Assembly: GCA_949317995.1 (NCBI GenBank)
Contig: OX439050.1
Coordinates: forward strand, 18,244,061-18,308,060
Length of the DNA: 64,000 bases
Direction of reading: 5' to 3'
Source of the DNA: Acholoe squamosa
Lineage: Eukaryota > Annelida > Polychaeta > Phyllodocida > Polynoidae
In this document: one piece after another, positions 12,160 to 24,500 of the stretch
How the letters are laid out: each line of letters starts with the position of its first letter
Numbering within the stretch: the first letter of the stretch is position 1
Made by a program: the position numbers and the translations under genes
Notes under the pieces: model-generated
What the model saw: only the letters and a program-made list of their open reading frames with translations
What the model was told of the DNA's origin: nothing
Database searches by the model: none

Positions 12160-12290
12160 CGCTACCTCGGTATGGGTTACTGGAATGATGATCCCAAGGA
12201 ACGATGATCCCACAGGAACAATGATCCCATTTTCTCCTCCCCAGGAACGATGATTCCATCTTAAGGAACCATGATCCCACATTAGAATAT
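12160..12290. repeat. Left arm of inverted 'GGAACGATGATCCCA' repeats
   Basis: Tandem phrases 'aaggaacgatgatcccac', 'aggaacaatgatcccatt' and 'aggaaccatgatcccaca'. The inverted counterpart is at 16215-16318. The two arms enclose the LINE at 12.4-16.06 kb. Confidence 0.75.
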
Positions 12291-12600
12291 CTTTTATTAT
12301 AGCTTATGTTTATTTTTACTTATATTTCTTTTGATTATTGGGGATACATATCATTTACATGGATTAATCATAGTGTTTCATGGATTAACAGACTATCGCA
12401 CCCCCCTCTTTTAACCGAGCTTCACCATGAACCTCCTGTACACCCTTGCCTGTTGTGTTGAAATTTGTCCTTCCTTGTACCACTGTATCAATCAAGGTGT
12501 TTGTAGTTGTACCTGTTCCTGTTCTGTTGTAAGTGTGCTGGGACGGTATATGGACTGGTAATCGTGGGAGGGGGAAATTGTAAAGACTTACTTATCTTAG

Positions 12601-13626
12601 ATGGATAACAGAAAGAAAGGATTTCTTATAATATCCTGGAACGTATGTAGCAAGATAGGAAAGAGGGAAACCTTATAATATTTCTGCTATGACAGGACAC
12701 CGGATGTTTTGGCGATACAGGAGACTTGGCTCAAAAAAGAAAAGCACATAGATGTATTCTTTGAACCGCAAGGTTATACTATGCACAGGTGGGATAGACC
12801 CCATACGCAAGCTGGAGGCGTTTGTATGTTGGTTAAAGATGATATAGCTCACATGAGGTTAAATCAACATGTATTCAATAAGATAGATGGCGTTCGTGAA
12901 ATGATGGGCATTAAGATGATAAGGAAAGGTTGTAAACCAGAAATCCTGCTAAATATGTACAGGCCTTCAGACGGAGATGAAAATGTTTTTATTGACTACC
13001 TACGAGCAGCCATAATGGAGGCCAAGCATTTGTACCCCAAATGTATAGTGTCACTGGTTGGAGACTTTAATATAAATCTATCAGCATTTGAATTGCACAC
13101 AACGTGTATGGATACTGTATATAAGGAATTTATGTTACAAGCATTCACTGATGAACCAACTCGACCTTACTATAACCCAACAAATGTACTTGATCAGATT
13201 TTTACAGAGTCAGAGATAGTGGTGGAATCTGGAGGAATTTATCTTAATATTTCTGACCATATACCGGTCTATATTTTACTTAGGAGAGAAAGGAATTGTA
13301 GGAAAAAGGAGACAGTAACGGGTAGGACCTATGTCAATTACTCACTTGATAATGTGCGAAGGGAACTTTTTAGGTATGAATTGGCAGGTGTGATGAATGA
13401 GAACGATGTGAATGTTGCATGGAACTTACTAGAAGGGAGAATAATCGAAGTTGCAAATAAATTGTACCCTATTCACACTTTCAAGGTGAGACAAAAGAGC
13501 CCACCCTGGCTGACTGCCGAGCTTCTAGCCCTTTTTAGGCAAAGGGACAGAGCGTTTCAAGCTGCTTGTAAATCAGGTGAACACGAAGACAGGGAAAGAG
13601 CTAAAAAAATGGAAGAATCAAGCTAA
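12601..13626 (+). pseudogene. LINE endonuclease domain (APE type), disrupted
   Basis: The reading starts at ATG 12601 with the typical endonuclease opening (ISWNV at about codons 11-15) but meets TAA at 12676-12678. In the same frame it continues as DVLAIQETWL (about 12700), GGVCMLVKDD (about 12817), the catalytic-loop signature VGDFNINL (about 13060) and SDHIPVY (about 13253), all hallmarks of the exonuclease/endonuclease/phosphatase fold that nicks target DNA. The frame ends at 13624. Similarity resumes in another frame, and runs of seven A (13603-13609) and seven T (13643-13649) mark the likely indel sites. Confidence 0.88.
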
Positions 13627-15655
13627 TTACGCAATTGGGAGCTTTTTTTAAAGGGCAGCTAGCCAGGTACAAAGGGGATCCCAAGAAATTCTGGGAGGTT
13701 ATCTCGGACATTATCCCATCACGGACCAAAAAACGTTGGCTCTCTCTTTTACACCCAAACAGGGACCCCATGACCCCAGCAGAAGCGGCAAATAGTATTT
13801 TTCTAACGTTGGACGGAACCTGGCGGACTCTCCCCCCAGGACACCCCCCCCCCCTCATTCCCCCCAGTCATGCCTCCTGAGTCTTTTAATGTTACGCTCT
13901 TTCCCTGTGCTAAGGTGGTAAAAGAAATAGATAAAATCGATATACACAAGTCGTCAGGAATGCCTTTCTTGTCCGCAAGATTAATTAGAGACTCGTTACT
14001 CATATTCCAAGTGAAGTATACTCACATTTTAAACATGTCTATAGTAACTGGTGTCTTCCCGGAAATGTGGAAAAGAGCCACTCTCACCCCAATCCCCCAG
14101 GTCACAAGCCCATCTTCTCCAACTGATCTAAGACCCATTTCCTTGCTACCAATACCAGGGAAAATACTGGAAAGGTTTGTCCATGACCAACTGTATCCAT
14201 ATATGGAAAATAACAATTTGTTGGACAAAGCCCAAAATGGCTTCAGAAAAAACAGAAGCACCACTGACACTGTCTTTCAGGTGTTGCACTTGGCACATTC
14301 GGACAAAGTAAATAAAAAGAAAGTGGGTATAGTATATTTGGACCTAGCAAAAGCTTTCGATTATTTGGATCATGCCATATTACTAAGTAAGTTGGCCTCT
14401 CTGGGGATCGGGGAGAGAGTTATTGTCTGGCTGAAAAGCTATCTTGAGGGTCGCAAGCAAAAAACCTTCTGTAACAAAGCAACGTCAGAATGCCTAGATG
14501 TAACATATGGTACTGCTCAAGGCTCTATATTAGGCCCGCTGTTGTTTAATATCTATGTAAATGAGATGGCTAAGCTGGCTACAATCAGTGATATTAGGTT
14601 ATATGCGGACGATATGCTGTTAATTGCTAGGGCCAACACCCTAGATGAACTTCGGGGCACACTCCAAAAAGATCTTGACTTGGTTGTTTCATGGTGTACA
14701 AGTAATAGCTTGACTACCGTAAACTCCCGCATATAAGACGCGTCCTCTATGCCAAACAAATCCCTGGTGCGTCTTATAGGATTTTTTCAAGTTGGGGGTG
14801 CGTCTTATACGAGGGGTAATTTTTCTATAGAAATGTACTAAATTTACAAAATTGAGCCCTAATAGGTGCGTCTTATATGCGCAGCACGTCTTCTATGCGG
14901 GAGATTACGGTATTAATGCTAACAAATCTAAGCATATGGTTGTTGATGAGAGTGCTCAGCCCCTTGACTTGCTTATACATGGTAAAAGGCTACATATGGT
15001 AGATAGGTATAAATACCTAGGCATTGTCATCGATGATAAACTTACGTTTGAGCATCAAGCCTCTGCTATGTTTAAATCGATAAGGTACAAAATTTGGATG
15101 CTCATGCAAATCAGATATTGTATCGATCAAAATACTGCAATCTTAATCTTCAAAACAATGATGTTGCCATACATTGATTTTGGCCTTATATTTACAACAG
15201 GGCTACCCGTTTTCAAGAAATACCAAGTGTTATATAATACCGGTATCAGAGTCTGCCTCAAAATAATGGACCCTGTGACCGTACATACTAAACATTTATA
15301 TGTCAGGATGAAGATGTTACCTATTGACCTGCGAAGAATCTACTTACAATTGACAATGTGCCATAGGGTTGTGTATGGAGGGATGGCGTTGGTTGTTCCC
15401 TCAGTAGGGACCAGGGGAACGAATGCACCAAAAATTTTACAAGCAAGACCAAGGCTTACCTTCTTGATAAATGACCCTGTGTATCAGGCCCACTCCCAGT
15501 CGAACGCCCTTGACCCCAATCTTAGATGGATTACTGAGAAAAACAGTTTTAAATCCCTAATCAAATCAAAGTTGGTAAAATTTTTCTATGATCTCTGGAA
15601 CTCTGATAACCCACAACTGATTTTTGATGGGAGGAGCATTCTTTCCATGGTCTGA
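13627..15655 (+). pseudogene. LINE reverse transcriptase domain, disrupted by a MITE
   Basis: 13635-13830 encodes the linker before the polymerase (KGDPKKFWEVI). An 11-C run (13844-13854) precedes the shift into the frame used from 13870. Recognisable blocks are LRPISLLP (about 14131), NGFRKNRST (about 14238), YLDLAKAFD (about 14335), GTAQGSILGPLLF (about 14512) and the catalytic YADD (about 14602). After codon ~282 the frame enters a small transposon (14715-14912) and resumes at about 14914 with the C-terminal thumb (RYKYLGIVID at about 15008). The stop is at 15653-15655. Removing the insert together with one TA copy restores the frame exactly, so the insertion came after the element was already a readable LINE. 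Confidence 0.88.
14715..14912. mobile_element. 198-bp MITE inserted in the LINE, TA target duplication
   Basis: Ends are 'taccgtaaactcccgcata' and 'tatgcgggagattacggta'. The interior has 'gtgcgtcttatagg', 'ggtgcgtcttatacgagggg' and 'aggtgcgtcttatatgcgc'. The outermost TA is present on both sides while the LINE coding sequence needs only one, which defines the target duplication as TA and the element proper as 14717-14910. Confidence 0.92.
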
Positions 15656-16195
15656 AACCTTGGGGAACATCTATCAGTGACACATAAACCAACTGTCTCC
15701 AGTAATGACACCTGGGAGGGTAGTCCCTGTCTGTCCCTGTCACAAGTATATACACACATGTGTAAGTGTCTTGTACATTCACTGTTATTTGTTTGTCTGA
15801 TGTGTAATGTCCTCGTACTAGGTTTTGACGGCCAAATTGTATATATGTTCATCAACCTTGAGTTTACTAGTATACTGAATGTAACCATACAATCGTAAGC
15901 CTTCTTAGATAATGCATTTTAATGAACATTGTATTTGTACCGAGGAGTTGTAGCTCACACTACTCCCCAGGGTGATCATGCGGGGAGATCACCGCAAGGG
16001 TGAATCCGTACTTCTTCCTGGTTAATAAATTTTTTTAAACTTGACTTGACTTGACTGTGAGTACTGTACCTACACACACATTAGCCTACTCTCGCTACTG
16101 TCACTCTCAAATTCTTCCTAGATTTCATGGAAAACTTCATCTGAATACCACATTGTCAATAACATGTTCAGAGATACAGGTAAGATACAAACACA

Positions 16196-16318
16196 ATATA
16201 GCCATATTTGAAAAGTGGGGTAATCATTTTGTTGAGATGGGATCATGGTTCCTCAAAAGCTGGGATCATCATTCTGGGACCATCGTTCCTTGGGATCATC
16301 GTTCATGTAATCGGTAGT
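16196..16318. repeat. Right arm of inverted 'TGGGATCATCGTTCC' repeats
   Basis: Phrases 'tgggatcatcattctggga', 'ccatcgttccttgggatcat' and 'gatgggatcatggttcctc' are the reverse complement of those at 12160-12290. The LINE and 90-150 bp of flanking sequence lie between the arms. Confidence 0.75.
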
Positions 16319-16329
16319 CCAACTAGGGT

Positions 16330-16800
16330 GGAAGGGCTGGGTGTTTTTTCCCATGGCTGCGCAAATTCTTTTTACTGCGCCTCCCCCCTCGACGGTGGTC
16401 AAAATCTTTTGCACTCCTCCCCCTGTCGTCTACAAGAATTATATGCATAGGGATCGGTTGGCAGGTCTAGAGGTGCAGAGAATTTTCGCGCCCCTCTTTG
16501 ATCTGTAGTATCGCGCAGGCTTTTTGGCTAAAAGAGGGTAAATTTTTTTAGTCCCCCCACGAGAGGGGTCTGAAATTCTTACGACCCCCTCATAAGCCTT
16601 GATAAGGCTCATTGGCCTCAAACCCACTAGCGGCTAGCCCCCCCCCCCCCCCCCGTGGCGTTGACAGATAATGACCACTCCCTAAAAACGGGTCAAAAGC
16701 TTGTAACCCCTCCCCCCAAACCCACCACAAGTGACCCCAACCCCTGTTGATAAATATTAACAGACTAGTGTTTCTGCCACTGGTAGGTCTACCGCAGATA
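16330..16800. mobile_element. Fragments of the GGGAGTGG family
   Basis: Right end 'gataatgaccactccctaa' at about 16668-16686, preceded by C/G homopolymers and phrases like 'gaggggtctgaaattctta' that are typical of the family interior. A further partial unit spans 16687-16770. Left ends are missing or too decayed to place. Confidence 0.6.
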
Positions 16801-17128
16801 CTACTAGACTAGTAGCACTCTCTTCCATTGATTTCAGAGTCAGATGTCGTCGATCAGCTGCAGCCTGCTGAGTTGTTGGTGTCAATGTGAATGTCATTGT
16901 CAAAACCGAGCTGGTTCAACTTGTGGTCGCACACTTCCACATAAAGGCTCCCCTTACCTCTCTACCTCATATGCAACTATTCAAGACTCCATCATTTTGC
17001 ATGGACATGCATTAATGCCCAATAATAAGGACTTTGTTGCTGACGGGGGGTCAACACCAACGAAAACATGATCATGATGGTTTCCGGTGAAATCTGTCCA
17101 CACGAAGAGCAAAATATAATCGACCTAC

Positions 17129-17211
17129 CTCAGTCTATCGTTAACTCCGACCACGGTGGCGGATTTTCCGATCCTCCGCAGTTGGTAGTCTCCTTCCAGA
17201 GATACATCCAT
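17129..17211 (-). CDS. Candidate first coding exon, unidentified
   Basis: On the minus strand an ATG at 17211 in fair initiation context (gaaATGG) opens 27 codons (MDVSLEGDYQLRRIGKSATV...) and ends at a donor-like AG|GTAGGT (17129/17128). The sequence is not part of the flanking repeat elements and looks coding by composition. I recognise no family and find no downstream exon toward lower coordinates. If real, it would be head-to-head with TMEM222, about 1.4 kb apart. Confidence 0.25.
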
Positions 17212-17801
17212 TTCGAATTCTAATAGTTTCCATGCATTGTTTTGGCCTTTTTTCTACGCACACAAGTTCTAGACTCTGTCCTCGATGAAGTTATCGTAAC
17301 TACCGCGGGTAGGGTACGTCAAATAGGGATTGTACTGAAGAACAGTACAGGAACGGGATTCCGAAATGAAAGAAGGGTCATAATTCAGCAACAGGGTGTT
17401 GTGGTTGGGGGGGGGGGGGTTAAAAACGTGTGACATCTGCTGGGGGGGGGGGACTTTCAATCCATCTTGAGGTGGGGGAGGGAACTTTTTTTTTTCTCTT
17501 TTTCTTTTGCATGAAAGTACAGATCCCAGGCTACAGATCAAAGAAGGGGGTGTACCGTAAGGGAACGATCATTTTTGTTTTTTTAACAGGGGTAGGGTGG
17601 TAGATCTTCAGGTGTTAAGTCAATTATGTCAATAATTTTTTTTTTTGTTTTCCCTCCCCCTTAAATTTTTTTTCGCCCCCCATCTCTCCTTTTAAGACCT
17701 ATTCTATAGTAATGTGTGGGCTATTTCACCGAGAAGGCGTGCAAGTTGTTTCCCTCTTCCCCCAAGATGGGTCTAGAAATTTTTTTTTCAGAGCCTTCTT
17801 A

Positions 17802-18082
17802 GGGAGTGATAATTTTTTAACAACAGGGGGGCTGGTGGGTTTGCACGCGGACACAAGGAAAAAAAATATCAGCCCCCCCTCTTGATGGGTCAAAATTTTT
17901 TTGACCCCCCCATCAGGGGCCGAATATCACGCGTGAACGCGGCCTTTTAACCTATAGTAATGCGCGGGCTTTTTCTCTGAAAACAGGTGAAATTATTTTG
18001 ACCCCTCTGTTCAAGGGGTCGAAAAAATTCTGAGCCCCCTCAAACCCACCAGCCCCCCTGTTGTTAAAAAATGATCACTCCC
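17802..18082. mobile_element. GGGAGTGG-family element, complete, TTA duplication
   Basis: Starts 'gggagtgataattttttaac', ends 'gttaaaaaatgatcactccc', and is flanked by TTA at 17799-17801 and 18083-18085. The interior shows 'ggtgggtttgcacgcgg' and its near inverse 'ctcaaacccaccagcccccc'. A one-sided relative lies just upstream at about 17560-17800. Confidence 0.78.
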
Positions 18083-18238
18083 TTAGGGGTGACAAAAAAA
18101 ATTGTCTTCCCTTTCGATCAAAAAACCCTGTGGACTGATAAAAGGGGGGCAGAAAAATTTTCACTGTGCACGCACGGAATTTCACCCCCCCCCCCATGTT
18201 GTTAAAAAATGACCAGATCCTAACAGGCAAACTGGAAA

Positions 18239-18366
18239 GGGGTTGTCCATAAATGTAAGTTTTGTTCGGCCATTTATTTTTTTTCATTACTCTCTCTCCC
18301 TTCATGCTTTTACTATAGAGGTCTAGACACTTCCGGTGATAGATAACGTCATTTATGGACAGCCCC
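18239..18366. mobile_element. 128-bp MITE with GGGGYTGTCCATAAATG ends
   Basis: 'ggggttgtccataaatgta' at the left is inverted at the right as 'gtcatttatggacagcccc'. The unit is short, complete and non-coding. A related but decayed pair occurs at 35643-35829. Confidence 0.75.
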
Positions 18367-18588
18367 AAATTTTCCGAAACATTTATATCCCTTATTCCAT
18401 TACGAAGCGTCTAGGTTGTCGTAAATTAGGTCAACGTCAATTACATCTAATGAGCTATTTACACGTACAGTAAATCATGATTCCACAGTATCACGCACAT
18501 CGTACTTTAGAATAGATCGTTTGGTATCTATACCACTCCATTACACAAATTTACGACAATATTGTTTTCACCGCAAAACACCAACTCG

Positions 18589-21500
18589 ATGGAGTATCCG
18601 CAGCAACCCAGCCCAACAAAGTCAGCAACTTCAGACACGATGTCGTCTTCTATTCCGCTCTACAACGGTGGAATAGATCCATCTAGTGACAGATATCCCC
18701 ACTGCATTGTTTGGACACCAATTCCCTGCCTAACGTGAGTAAAAAACATACTGCACAGGGGTGTCCCCGGGGGTAGCCTGGCCCTAGGTACATCACATGA
18801 AAATTAAGATAAGGAGTTAGAGTACCCAGCTATTAACCGGGCCCTGATATATTCTGATTATTCATTCAGAGGCCCAGCAATTGATGTCCACCGAGTCTGC
18901 AGAGGGCTCAGACTAGTCTTCCTGGGCCCCAGATATCAAGTTACAAAAGCAAAGGCATGGCATATGATTTTACATTTCAAAACAATACACAACAAGTAGG
19001 TAGGTCCTAGAGTTAAGATATCAAAGACCAACCCCACTTTCTAAGTTAGGCACTTACCTAGTTTTTCTAAACTTTATATTATCTATTCTATCTGCATACT
19101 ATTGGATAGATCTCAAGAAAAGAAGTGGATTTGCTTTTTGAATGAAGTCTCTATCTTAATTCAAAGTGATATTATGACCATCCAAAGACCACAAAATGAC
19201 CCCAATATTCTGCCACAATAACCCATACTTAAGAGTTTAATCAGGGTTCAAATTTTGTGATCATGCTAGTTGTGGTCAGAAATGCCTGGAACACTTAAAT
19301 CACTGTTTCTCAGAAGATATTAACACTAGGAACTTGAAATAAAAACTTGAGATAGGCACTTGAACAAAATTTGTAATGTGTTCTAAGTACCACACTTATG
19401 GCCCAGTCTTGTAGAGCTTAGTGAGACCTTTTCAAAACTTTTGGAATCATGTTGATATCTTGATTAGGGCCTGAGATATCAAGATTTTCGTTCCCAGATC
19501 AAAAGCTAATTAGATTCCCATAGAGACAATGGTTAAGCTGGATTAATTATTGTTATCATATATTGATGAATAACTCATGAAAATATTGAAAAATATGAGG
19601 TTATTTCATCATAACTCAGCCATTTTTTAATATTTCTGCACAAAATTTTCAGAAAATGTTGGTAACAATGTATTCAATCATGTGACCTCATTTTACGATA
19701 TTTGACCTAATTTCAAATGACCTTTGACCTACTTATGTCCTATTTTTACAGGTCAAGCTACAAAAGTAGAAAACACCAAATATAATTGTGCTATTGCTAT
19801 AATAGAGCCATTTATTCAAGTTTCTTCACAAATCATTGTGGGAATGTTCCATTACTATGTCTTTCATTATGTGACCACACTATATTAAAGGTCTTTATTA
19901 TTTGACCTACTTACAGGTGACCTTTGACCTATTTAATTATGTTAAGCCGTGAAATAGGTACATACTTAATGTAGAGGTTCTACTGCTGTAACACAACCAA
20001 TTATACAAGTTTCTTTACAAATCTTTCAAAGAAAGCCCATTTCCATGCATTAGATCAGGTGACCACCCCATATTAAAGGTCTGTACTATTTGACCTATTT
20101 AAGGGTGACCCTTGACCTATTTAATGATGTTAAGCTGTGAAATAGGAACACGCAAATGTAGAGGTTCTACTCCTGTAACACAACCATTTATACAAATTTC
20201 TTTATAATTCTTTCAAAGAAAGTTCATTTCCATACATTAGATCATGTGATCACACCATATTAAACATCTGTACCATTTGACCTACTTACAGGTGACCTTT
20301 GACCTATCTAATGATGTTAAGCCACGAAATAGGAACACACCCAATATTTGTTCACAGATGTTTCTAAGATCATGTGACCTCACCTTATTTTGCATCATTT
20401 GACCTAGTTACAGATAACCATTGACCTATTTAATGAAGTCAACTTATTAATGTGAATTCACAGGGCTTAGATGACAAGGTCAGCAATCAGTGACCTAGAT
20501 AAAGTGAAGCTTGACCTACTTCATGAATATGAATTATCAATGTCCTTTCCGTTGACTTTCAGCTATATTCGCAGCTGCATAAACCCTCTGTATATAATCT
20601 AGTGTAGTACCGACTGTGATCAGGAACTAGCTCTCTTCGATTTAACGTCTGCTTGAATCATCGTTAGCCTAATTATCAATTGCACACTCCAGTACCATGG
20701 CCCTGAAAATGAAAAAGGATTACACAAGCTTTTCTGCCTTTCATGCAAAGTTGAGCACAAATTCAACAATCAATTATAACAAAGACTACTCATCTTGTTC
20801 GACCAGGGTCCACTGTGCAGCACTGGCTATGTTAAAAGAGTTCTCTAAAAATTTTGACAAAAGTTACGGAACTGAATTTCACATGCTATATTTTGATTCA
20901 ACTTTCACAAGTCAGCCTCTTTGAACATAGCCAGTACTACACAGGGGACCCCCGGCCATTGTCTGCAAAAGAAAACTCGATTTTAGCCTGGTTTTGATGG
21001 GATGGCATTTGTTGATGTTCAATCTAGAAACTACCATATATTCAGATTCTATGTGTCATTGATTTCAGTGTACTCTAATATTAAGTTATGCTATTCCTTA
21101 GATAAATCATTATCTACTTAATTGGTGCAGCTAAATAGCATCTTTACCAATACCCTATCTACTTAATCTCTTACGACAGCTATCTAAACTACTTAACTTT
21201 TGCAACTGGTATCCAAGTTTTATGGGAAAGACATACATCAAAACCGTATCAATGCAACATCAGTCTGAAAGCAGAAAAATACATATCATTCAGTCATACA
21301 GTTCCTTGAACCTTAGCCTCAACTTTTCAGTTTCATAGTGATCACATCAGCTATCAAAAGGGAAACTAGAGAAGTAATGGCATGATATGTGCAATGGTAG
21401 TTAAGCTATCTATAGATAATTATCTTAGGAGCAGGAGCATTAAATGTTTACTTATCTTTTTTTTCCAGTACTAGTGTGACTACTGGTCTCATACAAAGCA

Positions 21501-24500
21501 CAGCAGCACTCTGATAAACTGAAGGTTGACTACTGGTCTCATGCAAAACACAGTAGCTTTCTGATGAACTGAAGGTTTACTACTGGTCTCATACAAAACA
21601 CAGTAGCTTTCTGATGAACTGAAGGTTGACTACTGGTCTCATGCAAAACACAGTAGCACTCTGCTAAACTGAAGGTTGACTACTGGTCTCATACAAAACA
21701 CAGTAGCTTTCTGATGAACTGAAGGTTGACTACTGGTCTCATGCAAAACACAGTAGCTTTCTGATGAACTGAAGGTTTACTACTGGTCTCATACAAAACA
21801 CAATAGCTTTCTGATAAACTGAAGGTTGACTACTGGTCTCATACAAAACACAGTAGCACTCTGCTAAACTGAAGGTTGACTACTGGTCTCATACAAAACA
21901 CAGTAGCTTTCTGATGAACTGAAGGTTGACTACTGGTCTCATACAAAACACAGTAGCTTTCTGATGAACTGAAGGTTGACTACTGGTCTCATGCAAAACA
22001 CAGTAGCTTTCTGATGAACTGAAGGTTGACTACTGGTCTCATACAAAACACAGTAGCTTTCTGATGAACTGAAGGTTGACTACTGGTCTCATGCAAAACA
22101 CAGTGGCACTCTTGATAAACTAGTGGGACTACTGGTCTATTCATAGTTTTGATCATCAGTTATTTCCTGGTCCTCAATGAACACAAGGTCTCCAATTAAG
22201 ATGTCAGCAACAAGTTCCTCAATGTTCAACTCATCATCTTCACTTTTTGCTATTTTCATGCCAGGAAGCCAGTACCTAATGGTTGCAATGTATCCTTTCT
22301 TTGCCTTTTCCACACGGTAGATCTCACCATTGTAGAGGACATCAGATGCTCTATCACCGTTTTCCTTCTCTACGAACCAAGTGTGGTTGATATGATGCCC
22401 CTCAATGCTGGATGGATCTGTTATGATATTCAAGATCCTCTGCTGGCTGGTTGGGGGAACATCTGTAGTGGTGAATAGGTCACTTGGATCTATAGTTTTG
22501 TCCATTGCTCTTTTGACCTTTCTCTCAAGATCTCTCCGTGCCTTCTTCTCTCTCTGTTTGATGCGTTCCTGTTGACGCTTGGCAATGATATCAGCCATTT
22601 TCATTGCCCGCTTGGCCCGTACAGCTCGTACCATTCTTGATTCCTTTACAGCAAACTTGACGATACGTTTCTGCTCACTCTCTGGCAAGGCCACAATCCA
22701 ATCAAAGATGTGATTCTTGCTGAACTTGACCTTCCCATCAATAAAGCCACTTGTAGCATTTGGTGCCCGACGGGTTTGGGCATCAGTCATACCAAGGGTC
22801 TGTTCTGCAAATATATTGTGTATGGAGGAAGATTTGACTTGGTTCCTGTGAACATGGGTAAGCTTAGATAAGTCCCCACTGAGGTGTCGCTGAAGCTGGC
22901 GCTCAAGTAGTGTGATAGATTCTTCTACGAGCTTGGCAAGAATGTGTGTCAGCATTTCCTCTTCTATTAGATCATGAATGGGTTCCTGTAGTGATGTCAG
23001 AACAGGATCATCCAAGTCTTTGCCAAACACATTCTTCTTTGTTGTCAATAGGCACAGTGGGTTGTCTTTGTACCTCCTCAGGCTGGTCATGCAATCTTGT
23101 AACTTGCCATTAAAGAAGTTGATGTTCCCTCTCTCATGCTCAGCAGTGTAGAAGAGGGCCATATAAGGCCCAGTGAGGACCTTTCCTAACAGTCCCAAAC
23201 CTCGGAGCTGTAGGATTACGCCACGGTTCTTTAAGTCCTTTATCAGGGCATCACGCATGCTGTTCCGGAGTCCACATTCCTTTTCCATGAAGTACAGAAG
23301 TTGTCTTCTCCATCTGTAGATCACTCCAGCTAAATGGAACATGACGTGAAATCTATTGCCAACATATCTCACAAATGTACCAGAGGAGATCTTCTCTTTG
23401 TCGATGAAACTTTTGAACCCTGGTGGATCACCCGTGCGTGGATGATATCGCAGTTTGGCCATGGTGAAGATCACCTTGTCTGCTGAACAATCAGACCCAT
23501 AGGATGCAGTTTGAATTCCATAATCCAGGTCAATTTTCTTCAGGGTCTTCCTAGCAGTAGTGGCCAGGCCATCTAGGGGGTGAAGGTTACACTTCAGTTC
23601 CAATAGCTCGCTCTCAAAAAGATTCCCAAGCATCTTGTGAACAACAGAATTCACACTTACTCTGTCACTCATGGTATTCTTGAAGTGACTGTGGACTTCA
23701 TTTAGCAGTGTGGTCTCATCACGTCCAGAATATCGGGCATAAGTTGCTACTACATCAGAGATTGAATCTGATATGTGTTGACAATAATCTTCAGCCTTTC
23801 CTCCTGGAATCTTGTCAACTTGCAACACAAGTGATTTTGAAGTTGTAGTGATGTGGACCTCATTGATATGGCTACCATCAACACTTGTTCCATCCCAACC
23901 AATGGTGATGTTGTCTTCAGTTGCAAGTATTTCTCCAACCCGGACATCATTCACTACTCCCATCTCATAACCCCAATGACTGGTTGTTGATTTGTCAGGT
24001 AAGCTCTTGATGGTTTTACCTGCAATCTTGGCAACAATTGTTTCTATGACATCTGAGACACCCGATACGGGAACCTGTCGTTCCAGGCACTTGTACCCTG
24101 ACAAACGCAGACCAACTCCGTATGTCTTGCCGTCTTCTTTGAGATCCAAGACATCTGTCTCAGTTGAAGCTTCCTCATTCTCAGCATTCACACAGTCCAG
24201 TGCTCTCTCTAACTGAAGATTGTCTTTTTGCAGTTGCTTGTTTTGAGACTTGAGCTTCTTTTCTCTCACACTTAATACCTTAGGCTTCCTGGGTCTCTTC
24301 CGCTTGGCCGTGGTTGGCTGTGCTGTGTTTGTTTGTTCTTCTAATTGTCTTTCAAGGCGTCTGATGGTTGACTCTCTTGCTCTCAGATGCATCTTTGTTG
24401 TGGCCAATCTAGATCTTAGCTCTTTTTCAATCACCTCTTTCCGCTTCACCTTCTGATTCGCTGCTGATACAGCCTTGCGCCTTTTTTCAGCTTGAGCCTG

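Larger units (their letters stand above)
12400..16056 (+). mobile_element. CR1/Jockey-superfamily LINE, near full length in ORF2, inactive
   Basis: A non-LTR retrotransposon with an apurinic-type endonuclease (12601-13626) followed by reverse transcriptase (about 13870-15655) and a 3' tail. It ends with a short tandem repeat ('ttgacttgacttgact', about 16040-16056) after 'aataaa' at about 16025. Short 3' tandem repeats instead of poly(A) are usual in CR1/L2-like clades. The 5' boundary near 12400 is approximate. The copy is dead: it has an in-frame stop early in the endonuclease, shifts at three homopolymer runs and a 198-bp transposon in the reverse transcriptase. No ORF1 is visible upstream. 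Confidence 0.85.

Noticed and set aside
12007..12282. Minus-strand 91-codon frame ending in WDHGSLRWNHRSW
   Set aside because: Built from the ATGATCCCA inverted-arm repeat.
21479..22136. CRISPR-like regular repeat array
   Set aside because: The 50-bp units are contiguous with no unique spacers, in a eukaryotic intron; this is a minisatellite.
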